Source of the DNA: Bacillus sp. WMMC1349
GTDB taxonomy: Bacteria; Bacillota; Bacilli; Bacillales; Bacillaceae
Assembly (NCBI RefSeq): GCF_013155385.1
Contig: NZ_JABJUQ010000007.1
Span: 2,152,001 to 2,216,000 of the forward strand
Direction of reading: 5' to 3'
Length of the DNA stretch: 64,000 nt
Part shown: positions 1 to 8,314 of the stretch, one piece after another
How positions within the stretch are numbered: the first letter of the stretch is position 1
Layout of the letters: every line of letters starts with the position of its first letter
Made by a program: the position numbers and the translations under genes
The notes under the pieces: model-generated
Database searches by the model: none
The model's input: the letters and a program-made list of their open reading frames with translations, nothing else
What the model was told of the DNA's origin: nothing

Positions 1-31
1 TCAATACGCAGACTAGCCTTGAAAAAACCCA

Positions 32-500
32 TCATCTGTCTGCCTTTAATGGAATACTGTAAGGTAGTTCTGTTATATAATCTTCAATTTGTTTTACTGA
101 CGGCTTTTCTGAACCAGAACTATCCATAAATAGTGAGGGCACTGTATTGAATTCGATATATTTTTTGTAGAAACAATGACCTACTTTTTTATAATAAATC
201 TTTATCACAACAGCCAAGCAGTTGTTTTTCATAAACAAGATACTTGCCATCTTCATCTGATTTAGCCTCCACAGCTCCAAAATTATTCCACCATATATAT
301 AAAACAATTAGTAACAAGTAAGGAAACTTTCGTTTTAATAGTTGAGAAATAAAAAATGGAATCAGTAACGAAACGATCATCATAACAGTTAAATCAAGGT
401 TTATTCCGCTTACTACATAGAGTCCGGAGGCTCTCACGATTAAGTACACAAAAGATACAGCAATGGTCACTATTAATCCAATTAGATTTACTTTCATCAT
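32..500 (-). pseudogene. Frameshifted small membrane protein gene
   Basis: Reading leftward from an ATG at 500 (or 497, after a GGAAG ribosome site), the first part encodes about 100 residues with three hydrophobic segments (about residues 3-25, 38-53 and 58-72). It runs into a stop at 189. A second reading frame continues to a stop at 32 and encodes a soluble tail. The two frames overlap near 190-240, in an AT-rich stretch with a run of A, so a one-base change would join them into one protein of about 155 residues. I do not recognise the family. It could be a real frameshift mutation or a sequencing error. Confidence 0.55.
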
Positions 501-651
501 ATCTTCCTTTTTAATCGTTTATTAAGTTTCGTAGAAATCGTACGCCATTTATTGTAAACGATCAAATAAAATGAGTGATTATTAACCAGTTCAATTGATA
601 AATGTAATTTTCCGTTAGCTACATATTCAGCCGTTAAACGAACGAATGATG

Positions 652-681
652 TTGACTTTTATTAGTCTCCCGTAGCATAAT
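652..681 (+). promoter_or_regulatory. Candidate sigma-A promoter of proI
   Basis: TTGACT at 652-657 and CATAAT at 676-681 are separated by 18 bases and point towards proI. The start would lie about 110 bases before the proI start codon, leaving room for a leader that holds a terminator-like hairpin. Confidence 0.5.
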
Positions 682-736
682 GAGATTTAATACTGTGAAG
701 AGGAATAGTAAAAAATCTAAACATTCCCTCAATGCG

Positions 737-774
737 AAACCTTTTCGTCCTTTAAGCAGGAAGAAAGGTTTTTT
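737..774 (+). terminator. Terminator-like hairpin in the proI leader
   Basis: AAACCTTT and AAAGGTTT form the outer stem, TCCT and AGGA the inner stem, and a run of T follows at 769-774. It sits between the candidate promoter and the proI ribosome site at 785-793, so it could act as an attenuator. In B. subtilis proI is known for T-box control, but I find no conserved T-box antiterminator sequence (AGGGTGG) here. Confidence 0.55.
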
Positions 775-799
775 ATGTTTGATAGAAGGAGGAACTGAT

Positions 800-1618
800 G
801 TGAAACGAATTGTATTTATCGGAGCTGGCTCAATGGCAGAATCGATGATAAAGGGACTTATCAAAAGCGGCACACTAACACCTAAGCAGATTACGGCTAC
901 AAATAAGTCCAATAAAGCCCGCTTGAAGGAACTTCACGATGCATATGAAATCAATACGGAACAAGATATAGGTCAAGCAATGGCTCAATTTGATACAATC
1001 GTGCTTGCGGTAAAACCGAAAGATGCGGCGGAAAGCATTGAGAAGATCCAGCCTTATTTGCATAAAGATCAGCTGATCATTTCGATTCTTGCTGGTATTT
1101 CGATTGATGCCATTCAACACTTTACTCGCAAAAAACTGCCAATTGTCAGGGCGATGCCGAATACATCAGCTTCCATCCAAAAATCTGCGACAGCCTTTGC
1201 GGCTGGTCCCTATGTCACAGAAGAGCAAATTGATGAAGTCACCCATCTCTTTCACACGATCGGCAGTGTGACAATGGTTGAAGAAACAGCTCTTGATGCA
1301 GTTACAGCAGTTGCTGGAAGCGGCCCGGCTTTTGTCTATCGATTTGTCGAAGCTCTAGAAAAATCAGCTCGGGAACTTGGGCTTGAGGAATTAACAGCCA
1401 AACAGTTAATCATCGATATGATCATTGGAGCGGCGCAAATGCTTGAAAGCGGAAAAGAGCCCGCTTTATTGCGAAAAGAAATCACAAGTCCCGGAGGTAC
1501 AACAGAAGCCGGAATCCGTGTCTTACATGAGCTTCAATTTGAAAAAGCAGTCATCACTTGTGTGAAGGAAGCGGCAAAGCGTTCAGCAGAAATGAGAGAA
1601 CAGTTAACTGCTAAATAA
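800..1618 (+). CDS. proI: Pyrroline-5-carboxylate reductase
   Basis: Catalyses the last step of proline synthesis, reducing pyrroline-5-carboxylate with NAD(P)H in the cytoplasm. The 272-residue product begins with a Rossmann motif (VFIGAGSMAESMIKGL) and has the family's C-terminal substrate and dimer region, with AVAGSGPAFVYRF near residue 170 and ITSPGGTTEAG near 233. The GTG start at 800 is chosen because AGAAGGAGG lies just upstream; an ATG at 680 would add 40 residues unlike the family and would run through the leader hairpin. Length fits B. subtilis ProI (YqjO). It is followed by a shared terminator and convergent with the yqjN-like gene. Confidence 0.95.
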   Translation: MKRIVFIGAGSMAESMIKGLIKSGTLTPKQITATNKSNKARLKELHDAYEINTEQDIGQAMAQFDTIVLAVKPKDAAESIEKIQPYLHKDQLIISILAGISIDAIQHFTRKKLPIVRAMPNTSASIQKSATAFAAGPYVTEEQIDEVTHLFHTIGSVTMVEETALDAVTAVAGSGPAFVYRFVEALEKSARELGLEELTAKQLIIDMIIGAAQMLESGKEPALLRKEITSPGGTTEAGIRVLHELQFEKAVITCVKEAAKRSAEMREQLTAK

Positions 1619-1619
1619 C

Positions 1620-1663
1620 AAAAAGTTTACGGTGAACATGAAGCTCTCCGTAAACTTTTTTTC
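1620..1663. terminator. Bidirectional terminator between proI and yqjN
   Basis: AAAAAGTTTACGG pairs with CCGTAAACTTTTT across a loop of about 15 bases. The stem is bounded by A and T runs on both sides, so it can end transcription of proI and of the convergent peptidase gene. Confidence 0.85.
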
Positions 1664-3271
1664 TTATGCTAACAATCTGTGGATCGCAAACTCAAGCAAA
1701 TGAGGTAATGTTCCAAAAGAATAAGGTAAATGAAGACGTTCCGTCCATTTATGCGGATCTTTTCCGAAAGGTCCGATATTGATAACTGGAACAAATAATG
1801 TGTTTTCCTGGTCTGTTGGAAGAGAATAGCCCCGGCTAAAAAGCGGCATGTTAGCTGTATATTCATCAAGCGATTGTTTACTAAGTTGAAAGTAACTCAA
1901 ATCAGAAAGACCAGGGAAGTACTGAACTTCATTGAACTCAATTCCATATTGGTGTCTTGCAAATTCCCCTAAATGATCAATCGTCTTCTTAATCAATGGA
2001 TCTCCTTTTGAAGAAACAGCTGGATAAAATGGCGGACTGTAAAATAGCACAATCATTGGTGCATCATCTTTGCAAAGTGAAACTAGTTCAGCAACAATCT
2101 TCGTTGAAAAATCGCGATCGCCAAGCTCTCCTCTGTTAGCAATGGCAAAATTGACAATCCGCTCTACCTCAGCCTTTCCAACCTTGTCTTGTGCTCTGTC
2201 CCATAGTTCTTCAAAAGCCAATACACGAATATGCCGTTTAATTGGAGTAAAGTTGCCAAACCGCTGATAATCAACAGTTTTTTCTTCAACAATGGTTTGA
2301 ACATGAATGGCTGCTTGTTTTGCGGTGTTTAACAGCATCTGATGCAGTTCAGCCGCCGATCGTTTCATTGTCAGCACATTAAATAATGATACTGCCATAT
2401 GTGGAGTCTGAACAGAGTATTTTTCCTTCAGATCCTTTTGCATAAGATTGACTGGAGGAGGCGTCATTTCTCCATCAACAGCTTCACAATAATCGGCATT
2501 TAATTCAAGGAGTCGGTTTATTTCGGATACCATTAAATTTGCATTCAAACCAGAAAAAGGCTCACCTGCATGGGTCTCAATCCCTTTGCAAAAAAAGCCG
2601 GGAAGTACTTTGCCGATACTCCCTGAATAAACATACTGCCCAGGATCTCCAGGATATTTTTCAAACATCGGCTCACCATTCAAACAAGCCTTAAATGTAA
2701 GATCATAGTCTTCTTCTAAACCTTTTAAGACAGGAATCGCTTCAATCATCCCTTGTGAATTGACTTCTTCATCAGGTACAGTGATCAAGAGAAGATTCCC
2801 ATCAAACTCTCCGTTCATTGCTCGCTCAAGCATGGAAAACTGGACAGTAAGACCGGCTTTCATATCCATGCTGCCTCTGCCAAACAACCACTCCCCACTT
2901 TCTAAATCTTGTTTTGCTCGTTCAGGTAGCAACTCCTTTTTTTCCAGCAACGAATTCAGCAACTCTAAAGGTTTGCAAGCCATTCGTTTAAATTCTCCAT
3001 AGTCTGATGTATCGACAACATCAAAGTGGCTGAGCAATAACACCGTATTTTTTTTCGCCGGTTTTTTCACAAGAGCTGTCAAGAAATAGCGACCATCTTT
3101 CATTGGATGGAGTTTCAAATGATCAGGGTGTTTTTGAAAGTACGAACGCTCTTTTAATAAATGATACATATATTCCGCAAGCGCTACTTCGTCAGTCGTA
3201 CCTGATACACTTTCATGTTGAATGAGAGAAATTAACAACTGTTTCAATTCTTCCTTCGTCTGCCATTTCAT
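1664..3271 (-). CDS. yqjN: M20-family peptidase, RocB-like (YqjN)
   Basis: Predicted zinc-dependent amidohydrolase of the M20 family, similar to RocB and B. subtilis YqjN; the substrate is unknown. The 535-residue protein shows metal-site motifs in the family order: LLSHFDVVDTSDYGEF near residue 80, GRGSMDMKAGL near 130 and VPDEEVNSQGM near 165. It has no signal peptide or membrane segment, so it should be cytoplasmic. ATG start at 3271 has an AGAGGGAT ribosome site. It lies convergent to proI and divergent from namA, as in B. subtilis. Confidence 0.85.
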   Translation of the reverse strand: MKWQTKEELKQLLISLIQHESVSGTTDEVALAEYMYHLLKERSYFQKHPDHLKLHPMKDGRYFLTALVKKPAKKNTVLLLSHFDVVDTSDYGEFKRMACKPLELLNSLLEKKELLPERAKQDLESGEWLFGRGSMDMKAGLTVQFSMLERAMNGEFDGNLLLITVPDEEVNSQGMIEAIPVLKGLEEDYDLTFKACLNGEPMFEKYPGDPGQYVYSGSIGKVLPGFFCKGIETHAGEPFSGLNANLMVSEINRLLELNADYCEAVDGEMTPPPVNLMQKDLKEKYSVQTPHMAVSLFNVLTMKRSAAELHQMLLNTAKQAAIHVQTIVEEKTVDYQRFGNFTPIKRHIRVLAFEELWDRAQDKVGKAEVERIVNFAIANRGELGDRDFSTKIVAELVSLCKDDAPMIVLFYSPPFYPAVSSKGDPLIKKTIDHLGEFARHQYGIEFNEVQYFPGLSDLSYFQLSKQSLDEYTANMPLFSRGYSLPTDQENTLFVPVINIGPFGKDPHKWTERLHLPYSFGTLPHLLEFAIHRLLA

Positions 3272-3431
3272 TTTGTAATCCCTCTTTTTCTGTAAAATTA
3301 TAGGATAATTAATATAGTCAGCCTTATTGTACTGCAGTTTCTTTCATTTGAATATCATTTGAGCAGTTTATATGACGAGGTTTTTCAAGATTGATATAAT
3401 CAACTAGAAAACTTACGGGAGGCGAAATAAA

Positions 3432-4454
3432 TTGACTGAACGAAAACTGTTTACACCGTTGGACATAAAAGGAGTTACACTAAAAAACCGAATTGTGATG
3501 TCACCGATGTGTATGTATTCTTCCCATGATAAGGATGGCAAGATACAGCCATTTCATTTCACACATTATTTATCACGTGCCATTGGTCAAGTCGGACTCA
3601 TTATGATTGAAGCTACCGCTGTCACACCAGAGGGACGGATTTCTGATCAAGATTTAGGGATCTGGAATGATGAACATATGAAAGGTTTATCTATGTTAAC
3701 ATCACAAATTCAATCATATGGCAGCCGAACAGCAATCCAACTGGCGCATGCCGGGAGAAAAGCTGAAGTAGATGGTAAGATCTTTGGGCCTTCTGCGATT
3801 CCTTTTGATGAAAACTCCAGAACCCCTATCGAAATGACGAAAGAAGATATTAAAGAAACGGTCCAAGCCTTTCAAACAGGTGCTAAAAGAGCGAAAGCAG
3901 CCGGATTTGATATCATTGAAATTCATGGAGCGCACGGATATTTAATCAACGAATTTTTATCTCCGCTTTCTAATCAGCGTGAAGATGAGTATGGCGGATC
4001 AGCAGAAAACCGCTACCGGTTGCTTCGAGAAGTGATAGATTCTGTAAAACAAGTATGGGATGGTCCTTTATTTGTAAGGGTTTCAGCTTCTGATTATAAG
4101 AAAAACGGACTCAATGTTTCCGATTATGTCGTCTTTAGCACATGGATGAAAGAACAAGGTGTCGATCTGATCGATGTCAGTTCAGGTGCAGTCGTACCAG
4201 CAGACATGAAGATCTTCCCAGGATACCAGGTCGATTTTGCCGATACGATCCGCGCCCAAGCCAGCATTCAAACAGGTGCTGTCGGACTGATTACAAATGG
4301 TTTACAGGCGGAAGAAATCCTTCAAAATGGTCGAGCTGACCTTATCTTTGTTGGAAGGGAATTGTTAAGAGACCCGTATTGGCCAAAAACAGCGGCGAAA
4401 CAGTTGCATACAGAAATCGAAGGACCTGGTCAATACAGTAGAGCATGGTCTTAA
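3432..4454 (+). CDS. namA: NADPH dehydrogenase, old yellow enzyme (YqjM)
   Basis: FMN-dependent ene-reductase that reduces the C=C bond of enals, enones and nitro compounds, linked to detoxification. The 340-residue TIM-barrel protein carries the family marks of YqjM: the redox-tuning cysteine in SPMCMYSSH near residue 26, [10 protein letters not shown] near 100, the substrate-binding HGAHG near 165, and [10 protein letters not shown] near 310. The TTG start at 3432 follows a GGGAGG ribosome site; this start matches the family N-terminus. It is followed by yqjL on the same strand, with about 95 bases between them. Confidence 0.95.
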   Translation: MTERKLFTPLDIKGVTLKNRIVMSPMCMYSSHDKDGKIQPFHFTHYLSRAIGQVGLIMIEATAVTPEGRISDQDLGIWNDEHMKGLSMLTSQIQSYGSRTAIQLAHAGRKAEVDGKIFGPSAIPFDENSRTPIEMTKEDIKETVQAFQTGAKRAKAAGFDIIEIHGAHGYLINEFLSPLSNQREDEYGGSAENRYRLLREVIDSVKQVWDGPLFVRVSASDYKKNGLNVSDYVVFSTWMKEQGVDLIDVSSGAVVPADMKIFPGYQVDFADTIRAQASIQTGAVGLITNGLQAEEILQNGRADLIFVGRELLRDPYWPKTAAKQLHTEIEGPGQYSRAWS

Positions 4455-4549
4455 ACGACTGATAAAAAATTTTCACTCTTTAGAAACGATCAACCTTGTT
4501 CATGCGTCATTCGTAATAGAATAACATTTATAGAGAGAGGATGACCTCC

Positions 4550-5317
4550 ATGAATCAAGGTTTAACAGAGCAGACCTATACAGTTGATGGTTGTACATTT
4601 TATACAAAGCATCGGAAAGGGAAAAAGAACGCCACTATTATTTTTGAAGCAGGTTATGCTACTTCCTCAGAAACATGGGAGCCCATTTTACATGATATAG
4701 ATGAAGATCTCGGTCTTTTTGTTTATGACCGTGCAGGTCTTGGAAATAGCCAAACAAGCAACAAAATCAGAACGGCTGACCAAATGGTGAAAGATTTAAT
4801 AGCACTTCTCCATGTAGCAAAAGTAAAACCTCCCTATATTTTTGTTGCCCATTCCTTCGGTGCGATTATAGCAAGACTATTTGCCAGCCTTTACAGCGAT
4901 GAGATTATCGGTCTCGTTCTGCTTGATCCAGCTTGTGAAGAACAGGAAGAAAAAGTGTTGCCGCACTTGCCAAAAGAAGCACAGCAAGACTATTTCAAAC
5001 AGTTCGCCCTTGAAACGTCACACAAGCTATTTCAACAAAGTCTGTACACGTTAAAACAGAAACAAAAACACTTGGGTTCAACCCCATTACTGATCATCTC
5101 ATCCGGAAATCAAAAAGCGAACTTGAGAAAAGCTCATTCAGAGTGGCTAAAACTTCACAATAGACTGCTGTCTCTTTCACATCAAAGCGGCTGGATAGAA
5201 GCGAAAAACAGCTCACATATGATTCACTTTGATGAGCCGCATATTGTACAGCTTGCCATTTACGATGTCTGGTATGCGGCACAGCAGCATCACTATATTT
5301 ATCAAACGGCGAACTAA
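4550..5317 (+). CDS. yqjL: Alpha/beta hydrolase (YqjL)
   Basis: Predicted serine hydrolase of the alpha/beta fold. The 255-residue protein has an oxyanion-side EAGYATSSETW near residue 30, the nucleophile elbow AHSFGA near 102, an acid in LLDPA near 125, and a late histidine in SSHMIHFDEP near 228. The physiological substrate is unknown; the B. subtilis counterpart has been linked to oxidative stress (paraquat) resistance. ATG at 4550 is preferred over ATG 4541 because GAGAGG at 4535-4540 is correctly spaced only for the former. It ends at a strong terminator shared with rpmG. Confidence 0.85.
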   Translation: MNQGLTEQTYTVDGCTFYTKHRKGKKNATIIFEAGYATSSETWEPILHDIDEDLGLFVYDRAGLGNSQTSNKIRTADQMVKDLIALLHVAKVKPPYIFVAHSFGAIIARLFASLYSDEIIGLVLLDPACEEQEEKVLPHLPKEAQQDYFKQFALETSHKLFQQSLYTLKQKQKHLGSTPLLIISSGNQKANLRKAHSEWLKLHNRLLSLSHQSGWIEAKNSSHMIHFDEPHIVQLAIYDVWYAAQQHHYIYQTAN

Positions 5318-5350
5318 AAACCAGCAGTCCAAAAAGACTGCTGGTTTCTT
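5318..5350. terminator. Bidirectional terminator between yqjL and rpmG
   Basis: CCAGCAGTC at 5321-5329 pairs with GACTGCTGG at 5336-5344, with A residues before and T residues after the stem, so it can serve both convergent genes. Confidence 0.85.
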
Positions 5351-5357
5351 AGTTTCT

Positions 5358-5507
5358 CTACTTTGTTTCACGATGAAGAGTATATTTTTTCAGACGTGGA
5401 GAATACTTTTTCAATTCAAGACGATCCGGAGTTGTCCGCTTATTTTTTGTCGTGATATAGTTGCGGTCTCCAGTTTCAGTACATGCCAGTGTGATATTTA
5501 CTCTCAT
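5358..5507 (-). CDS. rpmGC: Ribosomal protein L33, zinc-independent type
   Basis: A 49-residue 50S ribosomal protein L33 with the typical C-terminus [10 protein letters not shown]. Zinc-binding L33 has two CxxC pairs; here the first pair reads CTET and the second YSPR, so only one cysteine remains and zinc cannot be held. This marks it as the C-minus paralogue that replaces zinc L33 during zinc starvation. The ATG at 5507 has an excellent GGAGGG ribosome site. A Zur-type palindrome overlaps its promoter region, supporting zinc-controlled expression. The symbol is by analogy with the Zur-regulated B. subtilis paralogue. Confidence 0.9.
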   Translation of the reverse strand: MRVNITLACTETGDRNYITTKNKRTTPDRLELKKYSPRLKKYTLHRETK

Positions 5508-5521
5508 GCTATCCCTCCTAC

Positions 5522-5542
5522 AAAACGTAATAATTACGTTTT
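5522..5542 (-). promoter_or_regulatory. Zur box of rpmG
   Basis: AAAACGTAAT, one A, then ATTACGTTTT: a perfect 10-1-10 inverted repeat whose core fits the Bacillus Zur operator (CGTAATNATTACG). It lies just downstream of the -10 element, where bound Zur would block transcription when zinc is plentiful. Confidence 0.85.
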
Positions 5543-5572
5543 ATTATACAAAATCTCCTAAACAAAAGTCAA
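5543..5572 (-). promoter_or_regulatory. Sigma-A promoter of rpmG
   Basis: On the minus strand TTGACT (5572-5567) is followed after 18 bases by a consensus TATAAT (5548-5543) preceded by TG. The Zur box starts directly after the -10 element. Confidence 0.8.
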
Positions 5573-5679
5573 TTGTTAAAAGCCATTGATTCGAGAATGC
5601 TGACATATCAGCATTGTTAAATGTGAACAGGGCGTCCAAATAATCAAAAATCGACTTACTGGACAGCCCCGTCACATGA

Positions 5680-6606
5680 TCATGCTCTTCGTTTGACTTC
5701 AAATTCATAAAAATCAAAGGCAACCGTACTGTTTGCAAAGACTTCTTTTGCTTCATTTGCTAATTCAGTTGCAATGTCACCTTGATATCTTGCACTAATA
5801 TGGGTTAAGATGAGGTTTTTTACTCCGGCTTGTTTTGCTGTTTCAGCTGCTTGTTCTGTCGTACTGTGAAAATAGTCACCTGCAAACTCCCGATCACCTT
5901 TAGCAAATGTTGCTTCATGAACGAGAACATCAGCATCCACCGCCAGCTCTCTTACACTCTCGCACTGTTTCGTATCTCCGGAAATGGCGATGATCCGCCC
6001 TTTTTTGGCAGACCCAATAAAATCTGAACCTTTGATGACACGTCCATCATCCAATGTTACAACTTCACCGTTCTTTAATTTTTGATAGACTGGTCCAGGA
6101 GAAATCCCTATTTCTTTCAATTTATTAGCTTCGAGTGCCCCAGGTATATCTTTTTCTTTGACCCTATAACCAAAGGCTGGAATCCCGTGTTCAACACTTT
6201 TGGCTGTCACGATAAACTGATCATCTTCAAAAACCGTGCCTTCTTCAATCTCTTCAATTACTAAAGGATAGGTAAGATGTGTTCCTGTTGTCTCAAGCAC
6301 TGTTTCAAGATACTTTTTAATTCCTTTTGGCCCATAAATCGTTAAACAGCTCTCCCCGCCTTGAAAAGAGCGGCTACTAACCAATCCCGGTAGACCATAA
6401 ATATGATCACCATGTAGATGGGTAATGAAAATCTTTTCAATTTTTCTCGGCTTAATTGATGTATGTAAAATTTGATGCTGTGTAGCTTCTCCGCAATCAA
6501 ACAGCCAAACAGATCGTCTTTCTTCTAAAAGCTTTAATGCAACAGATGTGACATTCCTTGTTTTCGCTGGAATGCCTGCCCCCGTTCCTAAAAATAATAA
6601 TTCCAA
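5680..6606 (-). CDS. rnz: Ribonuclease Z
   Basis: Endonuclease that trims the 3' end of tRNA precursors lacking encoded CCA. The 308-residue metallo-beta-lactamase protein has the N-terminal [14 protein letters not shown], the metal motif [13 protein letters not shown] near residue 62, ISGDT near 210, HEATFA near 230 and LTHISARY near 268, the complete RNase Z set. It is cytoplasmic. ATG at 6606 has GGAGGGAG upstream. The gene is divergent from zwf, matching B. subtilis yqjK/yqjJ order. Confidence 0.95.
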   Translation of the reverse strand: MELLFLGTGAGIPAKTRNVTSVALKLLEERRSVWLFDCGEATQHQILHTSIKPRKIEKIFITHLHGDHIYGLPGLVSSRSFQGGESCLTIYGPKGIKKYLETVLETTGTHLTYPLVIEEIEEGTVFEDDQFIVTAKSVEHGIPAFGYRVKEKDIPGALEANKLKEIGISPGPVYQKLKNGEVVTLDDGRVIKGSDFIGSAKKGRIIAISGDTKQCESVRELAVDADVLVHEATFAKGDREFAGDYFHSTTEQAAETAKQAGVKNLILTHISARYQGDIATELANEAKEVFANSTVAFDFYEFEVKRRA

Positions 6607-6783
6607 GTATCTCCCTCCTGTAACATAAACTACTCTTTATTAAGATACATGAAGTCTGGGAAAAAAGAAATACAAGCCTGATTCTTCATTTATTTTTTAG
6701 TCTCAAATGTTTGCTTTAAAGAACTATTAGCTTTAAAATGAAGGAAATATACTTATGCTTCGAATAAAGTGAGGTACGTCTAG

Positions 6784-8259
6784 TTGAGAAAAGAACAAAT
6801 TGAACCAAAAGCAGTAATTGTTATTTTTGGCGCAACAGGTGATTTAGCAAAACGAAAACTTTACCCATCCATCCATAGACTATACGAAAATGGTCAAATT
6901 GGTGATGATTTTGCAGTTGTCGGGGTGGGAAGAAGACCTTGGACAAATGAGGATCTTCGCGATACTGTACAACATTCAATTGCAAAGTTTGAATATAAGA
7001 AGGATGTAAAAGAATTCACATCTCACTTTTATTATCACCCATTTGATGTTACTTGCTCAGATTCGTATCGCGATTTAAATCAACTAATCGAGCAGCTTGA
7101 AAGTACATATCAAATTCCGAATAACCGGATGTTTTATTTGGCGATGGCTCCTGAGTTTTTTGGAACAATCGCTCAGTTTTTAAAATCAGAAGGTGTCACT
7201 TCGACAAATGGCTGGTCAAGACTTGTCATTGAAAAACCGTTCGGTCATGATTTAGCAAGTGCAAAAGCATTGAACCAAGAGATTCGCGAAGCCTTTACTG
7301 AAGATCAAATTTATCGGATTGACCACTACTTAGGAAAACAAATGGTCCAAAATATTGAGGTGATTCGCTTTGCCAATGCGATTTTTGAACCGCTTTGGAC
7401 AAATCGGTACATCTCAAACATCCAAATCACTTCAAGTGAAGATTTAGGTGTTGAAGACCGTGCAAGATACTATGAAAAATCAGGGGCGCTTAGAGATATG
7501 GTCCAAAACCATATTCTCCAAATGGTAGCATTGCTTGCGATGGAACCGCCAATTAAACTGAACACTGAGGAAATCCGGAGTGAAAAAGTAAAGGTGCTTA
7601 GAGCGCTTCGCCCTATTCAAACAGATCAGATTGAACAATTTTTTGTTCGCGGTCAATATGATGCCGGAATGATCGATGAACATCAAGTGAAAGCTTATCG
7701 AGATGAACAAAATGTTGCGGCAGATTCCAATACTGAAACATTTGTTGCTGGAAAGTTGCTAATCGATAACTTCCGCTGGGCTGGAGTTCCATTCTATATC
7801 CGTACAGGAAAACGGATGAAGAAAAAATCAACACAAATTGTTGTTCAATTTAAAGATATTCCAATGAACTTATATTACGGAAATGGCGACACAATGCATC
7901 CTAATTTATTGGTGATCCATATCCAACCTGATGAAGGGATCACACTTCATTTAAACGCAAGAAAACTTGGAGGCAGTACATTTGCTGAGCCGATCAAACT
8001 TGATTACTGTCATAACTGTGAAGATGGTATCAATACACCAGAGGCTTACGAAAAACTCATTCTCGACTGTTTACATGGAGATGCAACAAACTTTGCCCAT
8101 TGGGATGAAGTTGCCCTTTCTTGGAACTTTGTGGATGTGATCTCGCAATACTGGGAAAACAATAAAACATTGTCACCAGACTATAAAGCTGGATCTATGG
8201 GCCCGAAAGCTTCTGACGAACTTCTTGGCAGAGACGGGTTTCATTGGTGGCCAATCTAA
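6784..8259 (+). CDS. zwf: Glucose-6-phosphate 1-dehydrogenase
   Basis: First enzyme of the oxidative pentose phosphate pathway: oxidises glucose 6-phosphate to 6-phosphogluconolactone with NADP. The 491-residue protein has the N-terminal nucleotide motif IFGATGDLAKRKLYP, the catalytic RIDHYLGK near residue 180 and the EKPFGHD motif near 155. The TTG start at 6784 follows GAGGT at a proper distance and gives the family N-terminus. In B. subtilis gndA is adjacent; here 11 kb of other genes lies between. Confidence 0.95.
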   Translation: MRKEQIEPKAVIVIFGATGDLAKRKLYPSIHRLYENGQIGDDFAVVGVGRRPWTNEDLRDTVQHSIAKFEYKKDVKEFTSHFYYHPFDVTCSDSYRDLNQLIEQLESTYQIPNNRMFYLAMAPEFFGTIAQFLKSEGVTSTNGWSRLVIEKPFGHDLASAKALNQEIREAFTEDQIYRIDHYLGKQMVQNIEVIRFANAIFEPLWTNRYISNIQITSSEDLGVEDRARYYEKSGALRDMVQNHILQMVALLAMEPPIKLNTEEIRSEKVKVLRALRPIQTDQIEQFFVRGQYDAGMIDEHQVKAYRDEQNVAADSNTETFVAGKLLIDNFRWAGVPFYIRTGKRMKKKSTQIVVQFKDIPMNLYYGNGDTMHPNLLVIHIQPDEGITLHLNARKLGGSTFAEPIKLDYCHNCEDGINTPEAYEKLILDCLHGDATNFAHWDEVALSWNFVDVISQYWENNKTLSPDYKAGSMGPKASDELLGRDGFHWWPI

Positions 8260-8272
8260 TGAACATACAGCA

Positions 8273-8314
8273 ATCAGCCTTCAAAGATTCTATTCTTTGA
8301 AGGCTGATGTTCTT
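8273..8314. terminator. Bidirectional terminator after zwf
   Basis: ATCAGCCTTCAAAGA pairs perfectly with TCTTTGAAGGCTGAT across a 6-base loop, ending just before the convergent TRAP permease stop codon. Confidence 0.85.

Noticed and set aside
1669-1869. Open frame of 66 codons inside the yqjN-like gene
   Set aside because: Shadow of the larger gene in another frame, with no ribosome site and unlike any family.
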